DNA from: Distichodus sexfasciatus
Lineage: Eukaryota > Chordata > Actinopteri > Characiformes > Distichodontidae
Assembly (NCBI GenBank): GCA_032718565.1
Contig: JAVGVS010000008.1
Coordinates: forward strand, 1,684,579 to 1,748,578
Reading direction: 5' to 3'
Length of the DNA stretch: 64,000 nucleotides
Under the pieces are notes generated by a model, which had not been told where the DNA came from, did no database searches, and saw only the letters and a list, made by a program, of their open reading frames with translations. A program made the translations under genes and the position numbers. Positions 1 through 11,579 of this stretch are shown here, piece after piece; position 1 is the first letter of the stretch, and every line of letters begins with the position of its first letter.

Positions 1-1858
1 CCAACATTTACGACCGCAATCCATTATTCGCTAAATAATAAAAGCTTAGGGGGAATTCTGCAGTGTACTGTTTCCCCTGTTTTTTTGTGAGGAAAAGTCG
101 AATCATAATTGCTTTTGCTCTGAGGTTACAGCGCTTATGCATCATTCAACTGCTTGCAGGATGCCGAAGTGCCCGAGAGAAAAGGAGGCAGGCTGCCTTT
201 TCAAACCAAGTGCTGCTTTCGTGTGAATCACGCTCCTTATTGCCTCTTCTCCCTGCCTGACAGCGGATACTAAACCTTTAATTTGTTTACTTATGTAAGG
301 TTTGACGTGGAGACACATTAAATGTACTTTTCATTGCACCTAATATATGAAAATGGGGTTTATGCATTCCAACTTACTTAAACTCCTATGTGAGTGTTAA
401 ATACACACACACACACACACAAAAACCCTTCACTGCTCCATAGGGATTATTTTGACTGAGGGAGCTTTTCAAATTGCTATATTAAAATGCTTCAGGCGGC
501 AATAAAAGGTGGTGTTTATTTTGCATTCTATTTTTAATATCACATGCATCCAAGCCATTGCTATTCAACTCTTTCTGGATAGAAGGCTTGAGGCTATACA
601 TACAGACTACACAGCACCTGCTAACAGTACATCCACTTTCGGCATGTCTGTTATCAACAGAGAATAGCAAGCGAGCCAGATCCAGCAGCAAAAATGCCAG
701 TTCTTTCCCCTCCAGTCGTTCCCAGAAATGCTACAGTTTCCTTTGCAAAATTTCCCTATAACCTTTCCATTCATCTGCAGTATGTCATCGGGGTGATAGA
801 TGAACGCACACCTATAGAATGGTAAGGGTGAGGTGGGCCGAGACCTTCACGATGGTGACCTTTTCAAGGCAGCTCAGATGCTGGAACCAATAAGTGATGA
901 AACATGCTCCAAATGTGTGCTATACTGCATGGAAGGATGTTTACCTGCGAAAAAGGTGGTGTATACACTACTCCCCTCATTTTTCATTCTAATAATCCCT
1001 TTGAATTCATAAACATGCCCTGAGCACAGGGTACCAAACAAGTCTGATCCTCCCTGTTCGGTATTATTTGTTGTGTCTGCAGGGGGAAAGAAGAAGGGCA
1101 CCCACTGGAATACGTGGGGAGGATCGTTTCTGATGGAGCACAATCCAGTCAACCTTTACAGTATCCCTCAGGTTACACTCTTTCAGCTTCAAAACATACA
1201 GTAGCACTCCCTGGAATTTTAAAGCTCAATGGGGGATCAGAATGACGCACAAACTCACCTACCTGTGGGCAAATGTTTTGACAAGCTATATTTCGCTAGA
1301 TCGTTTTTAAAGGCAGGGCCTGGTTACCATCTGGCTCTTGCACTGACTTATTTCTGAAATTGTTTAATAAATAAATTGCACCACATTGGACATGAGGCAT
1401 TTGAGAATTCTTACTTAATTAAGTACTTCATTTACATTACAGACACAATCTGTAGTGGACCCTTCTACCTTTTTGAAGTGATCAAAGAATTTTAGGAGGT
1501 CACTACTTTAAGTAATTACTTTTTGAAAACGCACTAACTAATGCATAATTAAACATTTCCATACTTTGGGAACGGGAATGCTTCTGAGAAATTTCTTTAA
1601 CAAGGAAGGCCTGTCGTATTTTCTGTAGTTTTCTGCATCGCTCTGGTAAATATAACTTTTCTGGATAAAACCTGATACCGATTTTACTCAGACCCTACAC
1701 CACAAGGCAAACAACATAGTATTTCTAAATCTCCATATAAGTTTTATCCAGATTTGTTCTTCCGTTTTTGTGCAGTATCAGTTTGGCAGTCTGCATGAGC
1801 AAATAGGTGCTATGCTTAATCAACACCAAAGAAACCAAATGCTTAATCAAACCATTCA
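1..1858. other. Single-copy noncoding DNA
   Basis: No gene recognised. Small reading frames on both strands (under 95 codons) show no known domain and have no splice context. The stretch about 440-780 mixes AT-rich words with an uninterrupted single-copy texture and could be conserved noncoding DNA, but nothing in one sequence proves it. Apart from the AC microsatellite at 403-421, I see no repeat. Confidence 0.5.
403..421. repeat. (AC)n microsatellite
   Basis: About nine uninterrupted AC units followed by an A run. A simple dinucleotide repeat, likely length-variable between individuals. Confidence 0.9.
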
Positions 1859-1941
1859 TGGGCTTGTTTCCCAAAAGCATAGTTGCTAATGTATCGCTAA
1901 CTATGTTAGCAACACTATGTTAGTTGCTAATGTAAACTATG
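1859..1941. repeat. Palindrome-rich MITE fragment
   Basis: The motif GTTTCCCAAAAGCATAGTTG opens a run of internally palindromic words (TAGTTGCTAA / TTAGCAAC). A near-identical segment recurs at 37301-37392, including the spacing between the palindromic words. This shared sequence identifies an interspersed repeat, probably a non-autonomous DNA transposon end. No boundaries or target duplication could be set. Confidence 0.55.
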
Positions 1942-3027
1942 TAAAACACATCCCAGATTTGGATTTTTTTTACTGACTTTGAAACCAAACAATAGTCAAC
2001 ACTGTAAACTCTGTAACATTATACTGTCAACTAGCGGTGTGGATACATTTGACTTCTTAACAGTTTTCTACAGCAAATGGTCGTAAGTGTTTTTTTTAAA
2101 TCACTGATGGTTGATCTGGTTAAAAAGAGTAAACCATTCCATTCTAATTCCTACATTCCATTAGATCTCAAGCGTGTTTTGTTTAAACCTCTCTAAATTA
2201 TTTTCCCACATAATTTTTACAATTTTTAAAACCTTTAAAACCTAAACTGATCATTTTTAAAAACTAAATATGATTGATTACCCCTTAATGAGTGTGATAA
2301 CATGACGTGAATTTATCACTGTCTTTTTGGCCCAAAGGAAACAAACCACCACTTTGTGAAGCCCAACCAGCCCAGCTCTTGTTATGAAATAAAATATGAC
2401 TAAAATGACACATGACTGATATTTCCCCAGTAGATGTCATGTGCAGATAACCTGCTGTGTTAAGATCTGCAAGATGCTAGGAAAGGAGATGAATGTGTTT
2501 GTGTTTACAGCTGACTCCACCATCGATTGCGGCCCATCTGATAAGAATGTGGCAGTGACAGGCTGTTAACCTCAAACCCAGGCAGAATTTATCTGCCTCG
2601 GCCTCCCCCCTTCTGCTCTGCCCCCTGCACTGCCAGACATCACAAGGACAACGCCTTATGCGCTGCTCTGAGAGCAGCTGCATGGTTTGTTTTATAATGG
2701 ATAAGGTTAGGATATAGGTAAAAGGGCTGGCAGTCCTGCGTCAGCAAACAAGGCCAGCATGCTGCGGCTCAGCCCCCCCATCTGTTCTGCAGTATCTCTA
2801 AAATGACCACGGATGTGTGCCTGCTGAGTGGACCAAACACCAAGCTGCCTGATTTTTCTGTATCACCGCCCTGCAGCGAGAGGCCAACGCTCACAGAGGG
2901 AAGGAAACAGAAGCTTCTGTTAAAAAGGTTAAAAAGGCTACTACTGAATTTTTATACGGCGCTTCAATTTTTATACATCAATTATGAGATCATTAATAAA
3001 ACATGTAATTAAGGCCAAGTCCACACG
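1942..3027. other. Single-copy noncoding DNA
   Basis: AT-rich to about 2460, then a more mixed segment. Reading frames at 2477-2683 (minus) and 2803-3012 (plus) are short and match nothing I know. The 8 bases TCCACACG at 3020-3027 are the left target-site copy of the adjoining hAT element. Confidence 0.45.
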
Positions 3028-3654
3028 CAGTGTTGGGAAGGTTACTTTTAAAATGTATTCCGCTACAGATTACAGAATACATGCCCCAAAATGTAGTTTG
3101 TAACGTATTCCGTTAAGTTACTCAATGTGAGTAACGTATTCTGAATACTTTGGATTACTTAATATATTGTCATGCTTTTTACAACTACATGAATGTAGCA
3201 ATCACATCCTGCAAATTCTTGTTTGTTTTTCTCTACTAATTGGCTGTTTAGCCCAAATCTTCCTGAATAGACAATATATTTACTCTGAAGGAGCAAACAC
3301 GAAATTTCAGAGTAAGAAATGCATTCCTGCCCGGGCACTGCTGGCTCTGTTGTGCTGGTTCCGGGTCCATTGTGTAACTGATGCCACCAACATTAACAGG
3401 ACGCTTACATTAGAGCCTCTTATTGCGTGTTTTGTTTGGGTTTCCGGCAATGCGTGGAATTACCAAAATTAGAGAGGGGATATCCTAACATATGAAACAG
3501 GAGAAGACCGCCGTGTAATCCATTTATTTCAACAAAGTAACTGTATTCTAATTATCACCTATTTAAACGGTAACTGTAACAGAATACAGTCACTCATATT
3601 TTGTATTCTAAATATGTAACGCCGGTACATGTATTCCGTTACTCCCCAACACTG
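3028..3654. mobile_element. Non-autonomous hAT element with 8-bp target duplication
   Basis: The element starts CAGTGTTGGGAAGGTTACTT and ends with the inverted counterpart (…AGTAAC-like words, CCCCAACACTG). The terminal inverted repeats agree at the outermost ten bases and then diverge while keeping GTATTC/GTTAC words. It is flanked on both sides by the identical 8 bases TCCACACG (3020-3027 and 3655-3662), the target duplication length of the hAT superfamily. At 627 bp it has no transposase; the 101-codon frame inside (3167-3472) shows no hAT domain. A second copy of the right half of this family lies at 50280-50664. Fairly old, but its ends are intact. Confidence 0.85.
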
Positions 3655-3662
3655 TCCACACG

Positions 3663-4049
3663 GACATCAGAATCAGGCGTCTTTCTGGCGTTCGTGGTGT
3701 CAGGTGAGTCCGGACTAAACGCTGACAGTTTTTCTGCTCATTGGAGTGAATCAGATGGGCGTTTGTGACCTGCGTTGGGTTGCTGCGCGTTTGGATGGCA
3801 GCAAATAAACACAGCATGCAACGTTTTCCTTGTGCTAATTTCTGCCGAAATCCAGATGAACGCAAAGAAAATGTTGCTTTTGTGTTTACATCCCGTTCAG
3901 TTGACTTCCTGGAGGACTGACTATATCCCATAATTCTGTTAAGTTAGTTTAATTATCCTATTATGTGCTTCACTAGGTGATGTAAAACCAACTGTGCGCA
4001 CAAGACTGTCCTTCATGTGCCATAAGACTTGTTTTTTTAATACTCATAA
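3663..4049. other. Single-copy noncoding DNA
   Basis: No gene or repeat recognised. The minus-strand frame at 3608-3931 overlaps the end of the hAT element and is chance. CATAA at 4045-4049 is the left target-site copy of the following LTR. Confidence 0.45.
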
Positions 4050-4389
4050 TGTCACGTTCCACTCACACAGGGAAATCGGACGCAAACGCAGGAGTTAACA
4101 TTGAGGTGTGATTTATTTACAAAAATAAATGTCCAACATAAACACACGGAACACACACAGAAAGTGGTGAGTGTGAGGGTGAACCGACAAAACATGACTG
4201 ACCAAACCGAACTTATATACACAGACAGAAACAAGGGGCCGAACTAAAACACAGGTGAGGCTAATAAACTCATAACACAAACACAGGAATCTAGGCCAAG
4301 ATAAGACAAACAAAGAAACTAAAGAGGGCTAAACTAGACATAGCGCCACCTCCTGTCTGCTCTGCTAAAGGACAGATCGGCTCCTGACA
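4050..4389 (-). mobile_element. Solo LTR of an LTR retrotransposon
   Basis: Read on the minus strand it starts TGTCA and ends TGACA, the TG…CA ends of an LTR, and is flanked by an exact 5-bp duplication CATAA (4045-4049, 4390-4394). Expected LTR signals are present on that strand in order: a TATA box (TATATAAG, about 4211-4219) and a polyadenylation signal AATAAA (4112-4117) with a short U5 after it. No gag or pol remains, so it is a solo LTR left by recombination between two LTRs. The U5 word CCTGC(G/A)TTTGCGT is shared with the LTR at 57324-57877, which suggests related families. Confidence 0.85.
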
Positions 4390-5781
4390 CATAACTTTAT
4401 ATGCATGTAAAGTTATTTTTAATGATTTTTTAAATATACAAGATATACAGTACTCCCATTCCATGTGACGTCATTTTGTTAAACCAACTGTGCAGCACAG
4501 AGACTCTTGAAAGAAATCTTGAATCTCATTTCCTTCATGTGCCACAGAAGTTTTTATTTCCTCTTTTATATTTGTATATATTTTTTATTATATAAAAATA
4601 TTTTAAATGATTCCGAATGTAACGTAATTATTATATGGCTTTTGCACACCTTGTCACCCAGTTGGAGATATAATTCTGAATGCGACAATTAAAGGGTTTT
4701 TTGTTGTTGTTGTTTTTTTATCTGTCAGCATTTACCAAACTTACAGATGGGCAAAAATTAATTGTGTCAGCAAATGAAGTAATGTCCACATCTTATAGGT
4801 TTGCAGTGAAAGTAAGAGTAATTTCATAGGTTTCAACAAAGATTCTCCACCATGATAACATATGTTTTAACTCATTATCTCGCAAGTCTATGGCAGCAAT
4901 AACTTGGTTGGGAATTCTCCCAACATCAAGCACCATACTGATTCTTTTTCACATCTTCAGCCTTCATCAACAGCTTGTTGCTAGCATTAGAGAAGATGTA
5001 ACATTAAAAAAAGATGGCTACAGTTCGTCTTCTGAGATCCTTGTTACGATACTGGCATTTAGCCCAGAGCAACGTGGATACAATTAAAGCTCACAGGCTG
5101 TAAGAACCCCAGTTACGTGCACAGACCTCATAAATCACATTTGAATTTGGAATCCACTTGACCTGACTTCAGCTTGTGTCAGAGCTCAGTGCTCATGTAA
5201 TGTGGCAGTTTAGTCTTTTCAAATGATCCTGCTAATTTCATGCTTATTTGAACATCACATGGAATAAAAGGCATATGGACATTACAAAGCTTGTACACAA
5301 CAAACTGGATGTACATTTTTTTTTCTGAAGGACAAATCAAAGAAAACAGCAACAGGGCTGTGTGTAAATGCAGATTTGTGTTTTATATTTCATGGTTGCC
5401 GAATCTGTTTACAGAAGGAAGCACAGTCAAAGACCTAACGCTGAGGCATCTAAAGGCCCGGGCAAAGCTTTGGAAAAGTATCTTACCATAACAACCACGT
5501 CAAATTATGTTGTTCCATTCTGTTAGAACAGAGGATCAAAAACGATCATTTTAGAACACACTTTGGCCTTCTGTTGTCCTAGTAAGTAAATAATGTCTAA
5601 CCCTGGTGATGGGTACTTTGAAGGGTGCTGTGGAAATTGGTTTCCATCAGATAATGTTGCTAATTATTGCAATTTTGGAGTATATAGGCGACCAATACAT
5701 TTTGAGGATTTTACTAATACATATACCTCTTTGCTAAGTGGCAGTTTTAAAGCTTGACATATATGTTCTTATATCTACCTA
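4390..5781. other. Single-copy noncoding DNA
   Basis: AT-rich, with no gene or mobile element recognised. The segment about 5090-5290 is an uninterrupted single-copy block with AATCACATTTG and CTAATTTCATGC words that could be conserved noncoding DNA. Short frames at 4507-4692, 4890-5087 and 5291-5491 look like chance. Confidence 0.45.
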
Positions 5782-6325
5782 CAGTACTGTGCAAAAGTTT
5801 TAGGCAGATGTGAAAAATGCTGTAAACAAAGAATTTCAGAAATATAAATAATGATTGTTTATTTTTATCAATTTACAAAATGCAAAGTGAGCGAACAAAA
5901 GAAAAATCTAAATCAAATAGTTGGTGTTACTACCTTTTGCCTTCAATCCAGCATCAGTTCTTATAGGTACACTTACACAAAGTCAGGGATTTTGTAGGAT
6001 TATAGTCACTATATTATTTTGTAGTTGTTATATTATTTTGTAGGATTATAGGATTATAGATCTGTGGTTAGTTCTCCAAGATGTTTGGAACAACCTACCA
6101 GTCAAGTTCCTTCAAAAACTGTGAGCAAGTGTACCTAGAAGAATTGATGCTGTTTTGAAGGCAAAGGGTGGTCACACTAAATATTAGTTTGATTTAGATT
6201 TCTCTTTTGTTCATTCACTGCATTTTGTTGATTGATGAAAATAAATGATTAACACTTCCATTTTTGAAAGCATTCTTTGTTGACAGCATTTTTTCACACA
6301 TGCCTAAAACTTTTGCACAGTACTG
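5782..6325 (+). mobile_element. Decayed Tc1/mariner-type element
   Basis: Terminal inverted repeats of about 27 bp (CAGTACTGTGCAAAAGTTTT at the left, its complement at the right) are flanked by TA on both sides (5780-5781, 6326-6327), the Tc1/mariner target. Just inside the right end the sequence GAAGGCAAAGGGTGGTCACAC encodes the KGG-HT type C-terminus usual for this transposase class. Most of the transposase is deleted; the 544-bp remnant keeps little besides both ends. A local duplication of ATATTATTTTGTAG occurs at about 6010-6050. Non-functional. Confidence 0.85.
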
Positions 6326-6448
6326 TATATGTAATATTTTCTAGAAATTCTTTTTGCTATATTTTTTTAGACTATTTAAAGCAATTATGCAACCAAGGCA
6401 CTGCTTTTCATTTCTCTGTGTTTCATTCAATGTTTTCTTTTGTGAAAG

Positions 6449-6627
6449 TGAGTGATTATTTTTCATTGTGAACACACCACAGCACAGTACACAGGACACC
6501 ACGTCAAAATGTGACCTCTGCATTTGACCCATCCGTGAAGGAGCAGTGGGCAGCTGACATGGGCAGCAGTGCTTGGTGACGGTACATTTCTAATGAGTAC
6601 CTCGGTGGTACTTTTGCTGGTCCAGGA
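6449..6627 (-). repeat. tRNA-derived SINE (family 2), 5'-truncated
   Basis: Read on the minus strand this is the body and tail of a SINE whose fuller copies lie at 63688-63935, 45133-45396, 39007-39239 and 35351-35602. Shared words are GAGTACCTC/GGTACC, CATTTGACCCATCCGTGAAG and the TTATTTTTCATTGTGAACAC tail block. The tRNA-like head is missing. Confidence 0.75.
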
Positions 6628-8979
6628 TTTACACCAAACGGTCTAAACGGTACACTACCAACTGCACTTGTATTTCCTTTTGTGTGTTTCCTTGATGTAT
6701 TTTTGAGTAACATCTGAAGTAAACCGCTAATGTAGATCATTAAGGCACTCACTTAATTTGACCACTACAATCCAATGTACGTATTGTTTTTGTCAGGATG
6801 ATTTGAGTCAAATTTGTTTTGTGTTAATTTTGTCACGCATATATTCTTACACATTCATACATGCAGCGTGTTTCTTAGGACTCGGTTTGGCTGCATAACA
6901 TCTTCATGCATAAACATTTTTTTGGTTGCAAAGTCTGCTTATTAATTGTTATTCAAGACACGATTTTGGGTATGCTAATGGTGTTGATAGAAAGTGGTTT
7001 TTATAATGACATTAGTTGTGTTTATGTGTTTTGCAATAGAAGTCATTAGTAAAAATATGCATGATTTTATTTTACATTGCTAACGATGAACTACATTGTT
7101 CCATACTGTGTTTGTCTTTTGTAAAGCATAGCATAGCAAAAGCATAGGTGAGGCCATAATACTACGTATAACTATAGATACGCTTAGTCTTTTTGAACTA
7201 TGATGGTAGTTGTAAAACATTTACAGCTCAGATAAATGATGTTATAAACAGGAAGGGAGCTCAGCTGCTCAGAAAGCTAAGGGAGTCCTTTCATTAACAG
7301 TGCTAAGTTGCTTGTGTATTCAGCACTGTGCATAGTGCAGAGCTACATTTGGCAGGTCTGTGTGATGCAATGCACTCCTAAACAGTGCATGCTCAATGTA
7401 TGCTCTTCTATGCTGTATGAATAATACTGAGCTTGTTGGGAAAAACCCTCGTGGTGTAAGTGTTGCACCAGTGTCTCACTCTTGTGTATCACAAATGAGC
7501 TCTACCCAAATCTAATAAGGGCAACTTTCGAGCTTTATTCCCGTGTTGAATTACAACTGACACACTGCAATCTTAAGATGATTCTTTCAAGCCCGCTGGA
7601 TTTTGAAAAGCCAATAAAAACAATTACACTGCAGGAATGCTCAAGCATCGTCAAAATGTTCTATTATTACGTGTGTGCCAAATGTTCTTGAAGCTCTTTA
7701 GAGAATAATGACATGCCAAATCACATCTCTCTCTGCTTCCATTTGCAGCCAGATTTGCTTGTGAAAAACTAATTTCAGGAAACAGCTGACCAGAAGCAGG
7801 ACAGTCTGCTACAGTAATGACGAGGACACTGAGGGATCCAAGCAGGCTTTAATCTACAGCCATGCTCCTCTATTCTCTAATGAAAGCACCTCTCTGTATT
7901 CTGGAATACATAATTGCCTGAAATGGACAATCTGTCATGCAGTAGATGTCAAAGCTGCTTATGTAAGAAGATAGCTGTCAGGGGTGGAAAAAGCACTGTT
8001 TCTCTTGCAGCAGATAATTAGACGACGACAGACAAAGCCCAATGTGTTTCTACATAATATTTGGTTTGTAACTCTCAGTTATGAAGCTCAGAAGTGGTCA
8101 GGTCTGCATGCAGTCATAACCACTTAAATGCCAAAAGTATTTTAAAAGTGAAATTGGCTAAGCTTATATGTGTTCATTATCAATTTTAAGTCATTTATAA
8201 ATCATGGATTCCATTTCTACTCCTGGTATCTATAATGGAGGAATGGTTAAGTACGTTCTGCTTGTAGGCAGGATTGCAGAGAGAAAGCATTCGTGTTCAA
8301 AGGAGAGGAGGATAGAATAAAGCCATGAGGAAATGAAGGCAAAAGATGCACAACGGAGTGAAGGAAAGAAAGTTCTCTAAGAGTACGCGATAAGGCACTG
8401 CCACAGAGAGAACTTCATTTGTTCTTGAGTGCATGATCAAGCTTGTGCTATTTCTGAACTCTTCATCTCTACCTGAGTGCCAAGCTCCTCTTCCAAAGTC
8501 AGTTTTTTTGGTCTGCTGTTATCATCTAGGGCAGACCTCTTCCTCAGCTCAAGGATGGAGGGAATCTGATTTTAGAGGGCTATTTTTTTCCCCGAGCCTC
8601 ATTAAAAGTGGGGGTGAACCTTCCTCCTGCTCCGTATCTTAAATCCTTCTCCTTGGGAAGAGGCGGGAATGAGATGCCATGATCTCTGGCGCCACTGTGG
8701 ATCTCTGTGCCAAAGGGTGCCGGCATCAAAGAGAGCGATGAAAAGAATGCTCACCCTGGCCAATGGAAAGAATAGAAACCATGCAGCTCTTTGAAAAGTG
8801 GCCATGTGAAAACCTCAGTGCAAGTGAAGCATCACAGATACTTTTGGCTCATAAAGAAATGCCCAGAACACCTTTTTTTCTTCAAAAAGTGCATTTGCGC
8901 ATACCTTCTCATGATGCATTGCACTGTTTATTCACTGAGACTCTGTCTCTTGTCACGTCTGGCATCGCTGGTATGTCAA

Positions 8980-9480
8980 CCACTGTCCTTCAGTATTTAT
9001 TGGCCCATCTGCATAGAACACTGAGAGGGAGTGACATTCAATTACTGTATGCTAATTCAGTCCCTCGCTTTTTTTGGTAACAGCTACACCATCCATTCAG
9101 TTAATTAACTAATTTAGACACAAGCTATCATAAACAGTTTGCAATCGTGGTTAATAATAGCCATAATCAAATAAAATATTAATGGCAATGAAATTAATAG
9201 GGTCAGTCAAGCGGGAGTTCTAATCAACACGAAATGGATGATGAACTTTCGAAAATAAACATATCGGATTTTATAAGAGGGTTGAATTAAACAGAGCAGT
9301 CGATGCCCAGCGTTGCCTATTTTTACAATACGACATTCTGTGTGTGAGAAAACTGAACCTTTGTGGTTATTATGTCTGCCAGTTAAATGTCATTAATATT
9401 ATTTCTGCTTCCAAAATGTCATTATGTTTTGGCCTTTGTCCTTAGAGGCAGAACCTTTGATAGAGAAAAGACCTCTATTA
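8980..9480. promoter_or_regulatory. Candidate conserved noncoding element
   Basis: An AT-rich, repeat-free block dense in homeodomain-type core words (CAATTACTG, GTTAATTAACTAATTTAG, AATATTAATGGCAATG, GAAATTAATAG). Such clustering is typical of conserved developmental enhancers in vertebrates, but it is also expected by chance in AT-rich DNA. The call rests on texture only; no alignment was possible. Confidence 0.25.
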
Positions 9481-9508
9481 AAGAAAAGGTCACAGTAAAA
9501 CATTAAAA

Positions 9509-9574
9509 TATAATATATAAGGTATCATGCTATAAAAATATGTTAAAAATAATATATAAGGTATCCTGCTATGT
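9509..9574. repeat. Short tandem duplication
   Basis: The word AATATATAAGGTATC(A/C)TGCTAT occurs twice, about 42 bases apart. A small local duplication in AT-rich DNA. Confidence 0.6.
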
Positions 9575-10599
9575 TTTTGTAGGTTTGGTGTGCATTCATC
9601 CTATTTTATTATTTTCTGTCTTCATTTTCCCTCAAGTTGTTTTTTTTTTTTTTGTTATTTTCCTGAATACACATTAATCTTGGGTGTTACATATTTACAT
9701 ACTGGTGTGTAGTGAAGATTGAGAGACAGAGATACAAAAAGCAGGGAAAAGAGAGAGCGGAAGAGTTCGCTAAGACACAGTAAAGACATAGAGAGGAATA
9801 AGAACTCTGCCCTGGTGCCAATCATATATCCCCCATACTGAACAGACACCCTCCTGTTTCAGCCTTACACCTGTCAATTTCACTTACCACTGCAAGCAGA
9901 GGGGGGCGAACACCTCCAACAGAATAATTGGACAGTCTCACCATGCCAACATGTTTGTGACCTTCGGGAACTGCCATTAATGATCATGCAGGAAGGTCCA
10001 CGAGGGTCAGCGAGCTGAGGTTAAAAAAGTTGTATTATTGTTATATTATTATAAATGCCACTACCAGTATCACTATTGCAAAATGCTGCTGCCATTTAGT
10101 ATAGTTTATTTAAAACATGTCTGTATAGCACATTAATTAGGCAGCAACTTCAACTTTACTTCACTGGTCATATCCTCTGGGCATAACTTTTCGATATACC
10201 CTATTATTGCTTCCTCTGTCTCACAGGTAGCTTGTTCCGCCCTGCTGCATCTGATTTGTCATTTATGCTTATGAATGATGCCATCACCAGAGTCATGCCC
10301 CGCTTGTTGTTGTAGTAGCTGTGCCACCCACACAGTTCATTGGAGCAACAATTCATTGAAGACCATTTTTTCATTTTTTTGACACATTCTAAAGGCTACA
10401 TAAAAAGGTTTTCCATTTAACATAATTATTTAATGAGAATAAATATGACATAAAAATAAAATTAATAAAAGTGTCATATGGACTAATGTTATCAAATCAA
10501 ATTCAGTTTGATTTGACTAATGTTATGATGTTGTAAACATGATAATAAGGTAGTTAGTGAGTCAATAAACAGTCAATTAACACAAAATGAATAATTCTC

Positions 10600-10950
10600 T
10601 GTACCCCAGTGCTTATATGTTGCCTCACAGCAAGAAGTTCCTGGGTTTGATCCTAGGGTCAACCGTTGGGCCCTTCTGTGTGGAATTTGCATGCTCTCCA
10701 CGTGTTTGCATGGGTTTTGTCCGGGTGCTCCGGTTTCCTCCCACAGTCCAAAAGCATGCACTATAGGTTAACTGGTGACTCTAAATTGGCCCTGTAAGGT
10801 GAGAGTGTGATTGTGTGAGTGTGTGTGCCCAGCGGTGTGTTGGTGCCTGCCCAGGGTCGGTCCCCACTTTGCGCCCGTAGTTCCCAGCATAGGCTCCGGT
10901 CCCCGCGACCCCAATATGGATTAAGCAGTTTTTATAATAAATGAAATAAT
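10600..10950 (+). repeat. SINE-type repeat (Mermaid-like), near full length
   Basis: A decayed tRNA-like head (TTGCCTCACAGCAAGAAG, then a B-box-like CTGGGTTTGATCC) is followed by the conserved body TTTGCATGCTCTCC, CGGTTTCCTCCCACAGTCCA, TGACTCTAAATTGGCCC and GATAGGCTCCGGTCCC-type words. The order matches copies at 14034, 30003 and 60333. I recognise it as the fish family usually called Mermaid; the name is from memory and should be checked against a repeat library. Confidence 0.75.
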
Positions 10951-10982
10951 TAATTAATGACTTTATATAAAGTCAAACTCAA

Positions 10983-11105
10983 AAGTCAAAGTAAACTTTA
11001 TTGTCATCTCTGCTATATACTGTACAGATATGCAGAGACGAGACGTGGCTCCAGTTTTCACAGTGCAACAAGAAACAGGAAACAAAGAACTAATAGGGCA
11101 CATGA
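10983..11105 (+). repeat. Common fish interspersed repeat fragment
   Basis: AAGTCAAAGTAAACTTTATTGTCATC followed by a ATATACTGTACAGATA block and AACGAGAC-like words matches a repeat often seen in teleost genomes. No ends were found. The assignment is from memory of that consensus and is only moderately sure. Confidence 0.45.
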
Positions 11106-11289
11106 CATACAGCACTTTGTACAATCTCTTTGAATAACATGGGATTAATCTTGCTAAAGTTGTTCATAACCTTGATTCCTTTGTCACTTTTATATGTGGA
11201 AAGGAAGTTTTTCTGGTTGCCCCAAGTATACATTTCACCATCTGTAGAGCTAAACATTCTGTCACTGCTTAAGACCCAAAAGGTTGAGA

Positions 11290-11435
11290 GTCCAGGTCTT
11301 TGTTCTAACTCCAGTGCTACCACCACTGAGCCCCTGAGCAAGACATTTAAACCCATGTTTTTCCAGGGAGATTGTCTTTGTAATTTGTAAAAGTCACTCT
11401 GGATTGAATGTTCTGCTAAAGGCTGTAACATATTT
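11290..11435 (+). repeat. Old SINE copy
   Basis: The order of GAGTCCAGGTCTTTGTTCTA (B-box-like), ACTGAGCCCCTGAGCAAGAC and the 3' end CACTCTGGATTGAATGTTCT plus GCTAAAGG matches the widespread fish SINE ending in CTCTGGATAAGAGCGTCTGC. It is diverged, so it is an old insertion. It lies directly after another repeat fragment at 10983-11105. Confidence 0.6.
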
Positions 11436-11579
11436 CATATTGAATGTAACCCTTCTGTTTCAATCCACAACCTGTTCTCTACATAGCTCTATACACCTTA
11501 AACCTTCTACCTAAATCTGAATTTCTTAACATATGTCTTAAGTAGCTCTCTATGACTTAAAATCTCTACCTAACTTTAT

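Larger units (their letters stand above)
6628..10599. other. Long single-copy noncoding stretch
   Basis: No gene recognised over about 4 kb. All reading frames are under 106 codons, overlap on several strands and lack known domains. About 7690-8100 and 8640-9480 have a dense single-copy texture; the second part is listed separately as candidate regulatory DNA. A poly-T run lies at about 9640-9652. Confidence 0.45.

Noticed and set aside
3167..3472. 101-codon frame inside the hAT element as a transposase
   Set aside because: No hAT dimerisation or zinc-finger motif; the element is too short to be autonomous.
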